DNA from: an uncultured Clostridia bacterium
Lineage (GTDB): Bacteria > Bacillota > Clostridia > Oscillospirales > Ruminococcaceae
Length of the DNA: 12,849 nucleotides
Direction: 5' to 3'
Assembly (NCBI GenBank): GCA_947175655.1
Contig: CAMWNQ010000038.1
Span: 1 to 12,849 of the forward strand
Numbering within the stretch: the first letter of the stretch is position 1; every line of letters starts with the position of its first letter. Of the stretch, positions 1 to 4,496 are shown piece after piece. Position numbers and translations under genes: made by a program. The notes beneath the pieces are model-generated. The model saw only the letters and a program-made list of their open reading frames with translations. It did not search any database and was not told the DNA's origin.

Positions 1-190
1 GTATTATTAGATTTCGTTTTGACGACATTTTTCTTTATTGTTTATTGGGGATTTATTTATACGTTTTGTATACTATATTTTTTTATGAATTTTTCTGCTT
101 TGAAAAGAATATACTAATAACTATGTTCAAAAGATAATCTAATCAGTTCTGACGACCGTTTTTTTGTTATAAAAATTATTTGAATATCTA
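1..190. other. AT-rich intergenic DNA upstream of pspA
   Basis: No open reading frame with a plausible ribosome binding site is visible here. The stretch is very AT-rich. It holds a small inverted repeat TATAC/GTATA (58-62 and 68-72) followed by a T-run, which could be the weak end of an upstream transcript. It also holds two copies of a GACGAC motif followed by T-rich DNA (21-26 and 151-156). The gene that precedes this region lies outside the window. Confidence 0.4.
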
Positions 191-219
191 TTGACATTCA
201 TTATATATTTAGGTATAAT
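191..219 (+). promoter_or_regulatory. Consensus sigma-A promoter of the pspA operon
   Basis: A perfect -35 TTGACA (191-196) and a perfect -10 TATAAT (214-219) are separated by 17 bp. Transcription would start near 226, leaving about 55 nt of untranslated leader before the pspA ATG. A fully consensus promoter suggests strong basal expression. No enhancer or sigma-54 type element is visible, so regulation by a PspF-like activator is not indicated. Confidence 0.85.
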
Positions 220-281
220 AATTTTAGCAGATGTCATTCTAATAACAACTACTAAATAAGATAAACGGAGGATTTTTGATT

Positions 282-956
282 ATGGGTATTTTTCAAAGAA
301 TAGGCGATATCCTTAAAGCAAATGTCAATGACCTTATTGATAAGGCTGAAAACCCTGAAAAAATGGTGAAGCAGATTATAATTGATATGCAGAAGGAACT
401 TAAAAAGTCCACTGAAGCTCTTGGCAAGGCTAAAGCAAGTGAAAGAATCGCAAAACAGCAGTATGAAAAGGCTGTAGCAATTTCTAAAGACTGGGAAGAC
501 AAAGCAAGAGCTGCTTTAAAATCCGGTGACCAAGAACTTGCTAAAAAGGCTCTTGCAAAGAAAGTAAAAGCTGATGAAGATGTTACATCTTATAAGGAAA
601 TGTATGAAACAATCTCCACTCAGACCGAAGCTATTAATAATCAGGTTGAGACAATCAAAGCTAAACTTGAAGAAGCAAAAAGTCGTCAGGCTATGCTTAT
701 CGCACGTTCACAGATGGCTGATACAAAGAAAAGCCTTGCTCAGTCAATCGGTGGTATTGATGCATCTTCATCTTCAGAAAAATTCGACAGAATGGAAGAA
801 AAGATTATGCGTAAAGAAGCTTCTGCTGATGCTTTTGCTGATATTGCCGGAACTAATGATAAAGAAGAAACAGATTCATTTGAAAAAATCCAGACTGATG
901 CAAGAGTTGACAATGAACTTCAGCGTCTTATGGCAGAAATGAATGGTGCTGAATAA
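282..956 (+). CDS. pspA: PspA/IM30 family membrane-stress protein
   Basis: The predicted product of 224 residues matches the PspA/IM30 (Vipp1) family in length and layout. The N-terminus (MGIFQRIGDILKANVNDLID) is the amphipathic, membrane-binding helix typical of the family. It is followed by the conserved NPEKMVKQ segment and a long charged, alanine-rich alpha-helical coiled coil to about residue 200. Family members are ESCRT-III-like: they assemble on the inner face of the cytoplasmic membrane and help keep it intact under envelope stress. The ATG at 282 is preferred over an in-frame TTG at 276, because the CGGAGG at 266-271 lies 10 nt before the ATG but only 4 nt before the TTG. The gene follows a consensus promoter and is probably cotranscribed with the small membrane protein 54 bp downstream. 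No pspF, pspB or pspC homologue is in the window. Confidence 0.9.
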   Translation: MGIFQRIGDILKANVNDLIDKAENPEKMVKQIIIDMQKELKKSTEALGKAKASERIAKQQYEKAVAISKDWEDKARAALKSGDQELAKKALAKKVKADEDVTSYKEMYETISTQTEAINNQVETIKAKLEEAKSRQAMLIARSQMADTKKSLAQSIGGIDASSSSEKFDRMEEKIMRKEASADAFADIAGTNDKEETDSFEKIQTDARVDNELQRLMAEMNGAE

Positions 957-1010
957 TCATATTAATATTTAATGTGATTGATTTTCAATGACTGGAAGTG
1001 CTTAATCAAT

Positions 1011-1160
1011 ATGAAAAAAAAGAAAAATTATGGAGTTATTCCCCTTCTTATTGCAATATTTCTTACTATTGCTTCTGTAGTATATATTATATGGCGTGGT
1101 GTAAGCAACAAGGCTTATGAAGAAAAATGGGAAGATTATGATGAATGCGGATATTGCTAA
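1011..1160 (+). CDS. Small single-pass membrane protein downstream of pspA (49 aa)
   Basis: I do not recognise a named family. The product has a lysine-rich start (MKKKKNYG), one hydrophobic segment at about residues 8-29 that should span the membrane, and a short acidic/aromatic tail with two cysteines (CGYC end). The positive-inside rule predicts the tail outside the cell. The ATG at 1011 is chosen because it gives a compact protein beginning with the charged N-terminus. An in-frame TTG at 978 exists but lacks a good ribosome binding site. The GGAAGTG at 994-1000 is a weak Shine-Dalgarno for the ATG. It lies 54 bp after pspA, before the operon terminator, so it is probably a partner in the same transcript. 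A role as a membrane anchor or sensor for PspA is only a guess from position. Confidence 0.7.
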   Translation: MKKKKNYGVIPLLIAIFLTIASVVYIIWRGVSNKAYEEKWEDYDECGYC

Positions 1161-1171
1161 TCCGATAAATC

Positions 1172-1206
1172 AGGGGGACTGCTGTTATTTATGCAGTCCC
1201 CCTTAA
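1172..1206 (+). terminator. Strong hairpin terminator after pspA operon
   Basis: An 11-bp perfect stem (AGGGGGACTGC at 1172-1182 with GCAGTCCCCCT at 1193-1203) encloses a 10-nt loop. It starts 12 bases after the stop of the small membrane protein. The trailing T-run is short (TTAATTAT), but the stem is very stable, so it should end most pspA-operon transcripts. Confidence 0.8.
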
Positions 1207-1237
1207 TTATAACTTATATATGTAAAGGAATAAGCAG

Positions 1238-1783
1238 ATGAATACAGAAATACTGAATGATTTTATAAAAATAGGTGAAGTTAGTGAAAGCTTAATTGAG
1301 AAATATAAAAATATTCTGCCGGAAGAGGTTATTGAACTCTGGAAAAATTACGGATTCGGAACTTTTATGAATGGATATTTAAAAGTCATAAACCCAGATG
1401 ATTATAAAACACTTCTGGAATGGTCATACTTTGAGGGAAATACATCATTTCCAATTTTTACAACCGCTTTCGGAGATATTATTACATGGGAAAAAAATGA
1501 ATATGTAGGAATTGTAATGTATAGATATGGAGATTTTGACATTATTTCTCAGGGTTTTGAATTTTTCTATGATATAATAAGTGATGAAGAAATGGCAGAA
1601 GAATATATTAATATGGATGAATACAACAAAGCAATAAAAATACATGGTTCTCTGAAATATGATGAATGCTTCGGCTATGTCCCTCTTCTTGCACTTGGAG
1701 GAAAAGAAGTTCCAGAAAATCTAAAAAAAGTTAAAATCAGAGAGCATATTGCGTTAATTACAGAGTTGACCGGCGGAATTTAA
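1238..1783 (+). CDS. GAD-like / DUF1851 domain protein (Tdi1-type immunity family)
   Basis: The 181-residue sequence has the layout I associate with the GAD-like domain followed by DUF1851, the fold of the type VI immunity protein Tdi1. The N-terminal half contains YGFGTFMNGYLKVINP (residues 38-53) and PIFTTAFGDIITW (72-84). The C-terminal part contains the marker CFGYVPLLALGGKE (144-157) and the closing KIREHIALITELTG (166-179). In characterised members these proteins block a cognate secreted toxin. In Gram-positive genomes they often occur as orphans, as here, where no toxin gene is adjacent. There is no signal peptide or membrane segment, so it is cytoplasmic. AAAGGA at 1224-1229 sits 8 nt before the ATG. 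The metallophosphoesterase starts 23 bp downstream, suggesting cotranscription. The promoter is unclear, and read-through of the terminator just upstream is possible. Confidence 0.75.
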   Translation: MNTEILNDFIKIGEVSESLIEKYKNILPEEVIELWKNYGFGTFMNGYLKVINPDDYKTLLEWSYFEGNTSFPIFTTAFGDIITWEKNEYVGIVMYRYGDFDIISQGFEFFYDIISDEEMAEEYINMDEYNKAIKIHGSLKYDECFGYVPLLALGGKEVPENLKKVKIREHIALITELTGGI

Positions 1784-1806
1784 TAATTAAGAAAGCAGGA
1801 AAAAAA

Positions 1807-2628
1807 TTGATACTGATAATTTTTATTTTAATATTATTTATATATGCAGTTCTTGAAAATACTCTTATGCTAAAAACCAGAACTGAAATCTTTAACAATA
1901 ATACAGATAAAATAAAAATTCTTCATCTTTCTGACCTTCATAAGCGTTCTTTCGGAAAATACAATATAAAGCTTATAGAAAAAGTCAGAAGCCTTAATCC
2001 TGATATTATAATATTCAGTGGTGACTTGATTTCAAGAGATACAGAAGATTTAACAGGTCTTGAAAAATTTATAGAAAATCTCGTTAAAACTGCACCTGTA
2101 TATTTCTCTATGGGAAATCACGAACTTGACCTTAAAATTACAAATAATCAGAAATATAAGGAATTTATTGAAATCCTAAAAAAATATAATGTACATATAC
2201 TTAAAAATGCTTCCGAAAATTTTACATATAAAAACAGAAAAATTTCAATAACTGGTGCGTCTCTTAAAAATACTGTATATAAAACAAATAATGGCTATAA
2301 AAATATAGAAAAATATTCCCCTGAAGATATTTCCAATGATTTGGGAACTCCGGAATATGATTGTCTTAATATTCTTATTGCACATAATCCGTTTTTTGCA
2401 GAGACATACTCATACTGGAATGCTGACTATACACTTTCTGGACATGTTCACGGTGGTGCTGTAAGAATCCCGTTTTTCAATATACCTCTGCTATCACCTG
2501 AAAGAAAATTCTTTCCTGAATATTCAAAAGGTGTTTTTGAAATCGGAAATATGAAACTTCTTGTTTCGGGAGGACTTGGAAAATTCAGACTTTTCAATCC
2601 GCCTGAAATAGTTGTTTATTATATCTAA
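1807..2628 (+). CDS. Membrane-anchored metallophosphoesterase (YkuE/YaeI-like)
   Basis: This is a calcineurin-like phosphoesterase of the COG1408 type. All expected metal-binding motifs are present in order: D43-L-H45 in LHLSDLH, GD at 72-73, GNHE at 103-106, AHNP with H193, and GHVHGG at 212-217. The family-typical ending (GGLGKFRLFNPPEIVVY) follows. Residues 2-16 are strongly hydrophobic, giving an N-terminal anchor that puts the catalytic domain near the membrane surface. Relatives cleave phosphodiester or pyrophosphate bonds in lipid or wall precursors. The substrate here cannot be read from sequence. Translation most likely starts at the TTG at 1807, because AGGA at 1797-1800 is 6 nt upstream and no ATG precedes the hydrophobic segment; the first ATG, at residue 21, would remove the anchor. 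It lies 23 bp behind the DUF1851 gene. Confidence 0.88.
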   Translation: MILIIFILILFIYAVLENTLMLKTRTEIFNNNTDKIKILHLSDLHKRSFGKYNIKLIEKVRSLNPDIIIFSGDLISRDTEDLTGLEKFIENLVKTAPVYFSMGNHELDLKITNNQKYKEFIEILKKYNVHILKNASENFTYKNRKISITGASLKNTVYKTNNGYKNIEKYSPEDISNDLGTPEYDCLNILIAHNPFFAETYSYWNADYTLSGHVHGGAVRIPFFNIPLLSPERKFFPEYSKGVFEIGNMKLLVSGGLGKFRLFNPPEIVVYYI

Positions 2629-2708
2629 TATTGTGAAAACTGCATAATTATTTTAAATATCTTTATTTAGATTTTTATAAGTAAAAATAAAAATATTTTT
2701 TTATTTTA

Positions 2709-2737
2709 TGGAAAACAATCAATGAAAGTGATATAAT
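2709..2737 (+). promoter_or_regulatory. Extended -10 promoter before the 40-aa ORF and ilvE
   Basis: TATAAT at 2732-2737 is preceded by TG at 2729-2730, giving the TGnTATAAT extended -10 element. The -35 at 2709-2714 (TGGAAA) is weak (4 of 6), with 17-bp spacing. An extended -10 often compensates for a poor -35. Initiation would fall near 2744, about 30 nt before the 40-codon ORF. No terminator separates that ORF from ilvE, so this is also the likely ilvE promoter. Confidence 0.65.
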
Positions 2738-2774
2738 ATTATTGTTATTTATCTTTCTTACGGAGGTTTTTATT

Positions 2775-2897
2775 ATGAAACCAATAAATAAATTATCATT
2801 GATACTTACAGTAATTGCAGGCATTTCATCAGTTATACTCTCTTTTGCAGTATTATCTAAGATGCTTGATAAAAAATATATTACTGTCAGCGAATAA
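2775..2897 (+). CDS. 40-aa hydrophobic small protein or leader peptide upstream of ilvE
   Basis: A 40-codon ORF starts at an ATG 8 nt after a perfect GGAGG (2762-2766) and ends with TAA at 2895-2897. The product begins MKPINKLS and has one hydrophobic stretch at about residues 7-28, then a charged tail (KMLDKKYITVSE). It fits a single-pass membrane microprotein. It also contains 16 Ile, Leu or Val residues in 40, and it precedes a branched-chain amino acid gene on the same inferred transcript. A leader peptide that senses Ile/Leu/Val charging is therefore possible, although no classical attenuator hairpin with a T-run is visible between it and ilvE. I do not recognise a family. The strong ribosome binding site and nearby promoter argue that it is really translated. 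Confidence 0.6.
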   Translation: MKPINKLSLILTVIAGISSVILSFAVLSKMLDKKYITVSE

Positions 2898-2920
2898 TAT
2901 ATCATTTTTTTAAAATTCAA

Positions 2921-2977
2921 AGGAGGTGGAAACTGATATTAGATTTTTATAAATTCTTGTATCAGTTGACAATAATG
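2921..2977 (+). promoter_or_regulatory. ilvE ribosome binding site separated from the ATG by a hairpin
   Basis: The only strong Shine-Dalgarno before ilvE is AGGAGG at 2921-2926, 48 nt ahead of the ATG at 2975. Between them lies a perfect 8-bp inverted repeat, AACTGATA (2931-2938) and TATCAGTT (2960-2967), with a 21-nt AT-rich loop. If it folds, only TGGA before and GACAATA after the stem remain, so the effective distance drops to about 11 nt. The repeat and spacing are seen directly. The idea that folding enables initiation is an inference, modelled on the hairpin known from phage T4 gene 38. Confidence 0.55.
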
Positions 2978-4042
2978 GAAATCAAATTTACAAAAGCCCC
3001 ACAGCTTAAAGAAAAACCAGTTGATGAAAGCAAGCTTGGATTTGGTCATATCTTTACAGATTACATGCTTGTTATGCCTTATGATGAAGGTCTTGGCTGG
3101 CACGACCCTGAAATAAGACCTTATGGCAATATTGAACTTTCACCGGCTTCTATGTGTCTTCATTATGGACAGACCGTTTTTGAAGGTCTCAAAGCATACC
3201 GTACTGCTGATGATAAAATTCAGCTTTTCCGTCCTGATGAAAATTTCAAGAGACTTAATGTATCACATGAACGTCTTGTTATTCCTCATCTTGACGAAAA
3301 TCTTGCTATGGAATGTCTTATGGAACTTCTCAAGGTAGAAAAAGACTGGGTTCCTCATTCCGAGGGTGCTGCTCTTTACATAAGACCTTATACTTTTGCA
3401 GTTGACCCATTCCTTGGAGTAAAACCAGGTGAGCATTATTTATTTGTTATTATTCTTTCTCCTTCAGGTGCTTATTATGCAAGTGGTCTTGACCCTGTTA
3501 ATATATACGTTGAAAGCAAATATGTACGTGCTGTAAGAGGCGGTATGGGATTTGCAAAGACTGGCGGAAACTATGCAGCATCTCTCATCGGTCAGGACGA
3601 AGCACACAAACAGAATTATTCACAGGTTCTCTGGCTTGATGGCGTTGAACAGAAATATATCGAAGAAGTAGGAGCTATGAATATATTCTTTGTTATTGAC
3701 GGTGAAGTTATTACTCCAATGCTTCAGGGTTCAATTCTTCCGGGTATAACAAGAAAATCATCTATTGAACTTTGTAAAAGCTGGGGTCTTAAAGTTACAG
3801 AACGCCGTATAACCATTGAGGAAGTCGCTGAGGCGTATGACAATGGCAAGCTTGATGAAGTATTTGGTACTGGTACAGCGGCCGTTATATCGCCTGTAGG
3901 ACATCTTAAATGGAATGATAAGATTATGGAAATCAATAATAATAAAATCGGAGCTATCTCCCAGAAGCTCTATGATACTATGACAGGTATTCAGTGGGGT
4001 AGAGTTGAAGATACTTTCAACTGGACTGTTGAAGTAAAATAA
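2975..4042 (+). CDS. ilvE: Branched-chain amino acid aminotransferase
   Basis: The enzyme reversibly transfers the amino group between glutamate and the 2-oxo acids of leucine, isoleucine and valine, using pyridoxal phosphate; it acts in the cytosol. The 355-residue product is of the longer, eukaryote-like type II class. Lys195 in GGMGFAKTGGNYAASL is the expected cofactor lysine. EVGAMNIFF (from E233) and GSILPGITR (254-262) are the other cofactor-site signatures. The N-terminus (LGFGHIFTDYM) and HYGQTVFEGLKAYR (63-76) also match the family. The ATG at 2975 is chosen because MEIKFTK is the usual beginning. The frame stays open upstream to a TTG at 2957 and a CTG at 2933, and the Shine-Dalgarno is displaced. 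ilvE stands alone with the small upstream ORF, away from other ilv/leu genes. Confidence 0.93.
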   Translation: MEIKFTKAPQLKEKPVDESKLGFGHIFTDYMLVMPYDEGLGWHDPEIRPYGNIELSPASMCLHYGQTVFEGLKAYRTADDKIQLFRPDENFKRLNVSHERLVIPHLDENLAMECLMELLKVEKDWVPHSEGAALYIRPYTFAVDPFLGVKPGEHYLFVIILSPSGAYYASGLDPVNIYVESKYVRAVRGGMGFAKTGGNYAASLIGQDEAHKQNYSQVLWLDGVEQKYIEEVGAMNIFFVIDGEVITPMLQGSILPGITRKSSIELCKSWGLKVTERRITIEEVAEAYDNGKLDEVFGTGTAAVISPVGHLKWNDKIMEINNNKIGAISQKLYDTMTGIQWGRVEDTFNWTVEVK

Positions 4043-4054
4043 TAATAATAATAA

Positions 4055-4077
4055 AAGGCGGACATATTGTCCGCCTT
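4055..4077. terminator. Hairpin terminator after ilvE
   Basis: A 10-bp perfect stem, AAGGCGGACA (4055-4064) and TGTCCGCCTT (4068-4077), closes a 3-nt loop 12 bases after the ilvE stop. On the plus strand the following bases are AAAATAT, so the T-run is poor. On the minus strand the stem is followed by TTTTATTATT, which suits termination of leftward transcripts that run past gyrA. It probably works in both directions. Confidence 0.7.
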
Positions 4078-4102
4078 AAAATATAAAAAGGAGAATTAAT
4101 CA

Positions 4103-4452
4103 ATGAAATTCTGGACAGTACAAAAAAGCATTATTATCAATACAATTGATAGATACGGAATTTATGGGATAATCTGAGCAGTAAAGATGTTGTCATTGCT
4201 GAACTAGATTATCTTGAAGGCGATTTTAATTTTAATCCAATATTGATAGATATCAATGATTTTCAATTCTTAATGCCCCCACCTATGATTTTACCACCAT
4301 ATACTCAAAATGATATTCCAAGAATTTGCAATGACTTATATAATGGCAATATAAAACCTTCTGTATTTTCTAGTGGCATTATTCAGGCTCATCTTCCATT
4401 TATAACATCAAAAAATCTTACTAATGTATACCCTATGTTCAAATTGAAGTAA
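4103..4452 (+). pseudogene. Frameshifted or internally deleted remnant of a small gene
   Basis: A well-placed ribosome binding site (AAAAGGAG, 4086-4093) and ATG at 4103 open a frame starting MKFWTVQ that stops after 24 codons at a TGA near 4175. The other frame is open from about 4153 to the TAA at 4450-4452 and encodes about 99 residues (LWDNLSSKDVV onward, including MPPPMILPPY and a C-terminal IIQAHLPFI). It has no ribosome binding site of its own. The simplest reading is one gene broken by an indel or internal deletion around 4155-4175. The MKFWTVQ opening resembles the start of DUF3841 proteins, but I cannot match the C-terminal part to that family with confidence. It sits between two terminators with no promoter of its own visible. 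Confidence 0.55.
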
Positions 4453-4461
4453 AATATAAAA

Positions 4462-4495
4462 CGGACTGTCTTATATAAAGCAGTCCGCTATTTTT
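4462..4495. terminator. Bidirectional terminator between the remnant and gyrA
   Basis: A 7-bp stem, CGGACTG (4462-4468) and CAGTCCG (4481-4487), is followed on the plus strand by CTATTTTTATT and on the minus strand by TTTTATATTTT. Both sides therefore have a T-run. It lies 9 bases beyond the gyrA stop and 9 beyond the plus-strand remnant, so it ends both convergent transcripts. Confidence 0.75.
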
Positions 4496-4496
4496 A

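Noticed and set aside
2682..2708. Terminator after the metallophosphoesterase
   Set aside because: Only an imperfect A/T-only inverted repeat is present; it would be too weak to call.
2640..2774. T-box or other amino acid riboswitch before ilvE
   Set aside because: No T-box TGGN-containing antiterminator, specifier loop or terminator could be recognised, and the inferred leader before the 40-codon ORF is only about 30 nt.
2933..2974. CTG or TTG as the true ilvE start
   Set aside because: The extra residues do not resemble the family N-terminus, while MEIKFTK at the ATG does. Kept only as an alternative in the findings.
4243..4452. Independent 69-codon gene starting at the ATG at 4243
   Set aside because: No ribosome binding site is present, and the frame is open well upstream to about 4153 with protein-like sequence, so this is the tail of a broken gene.
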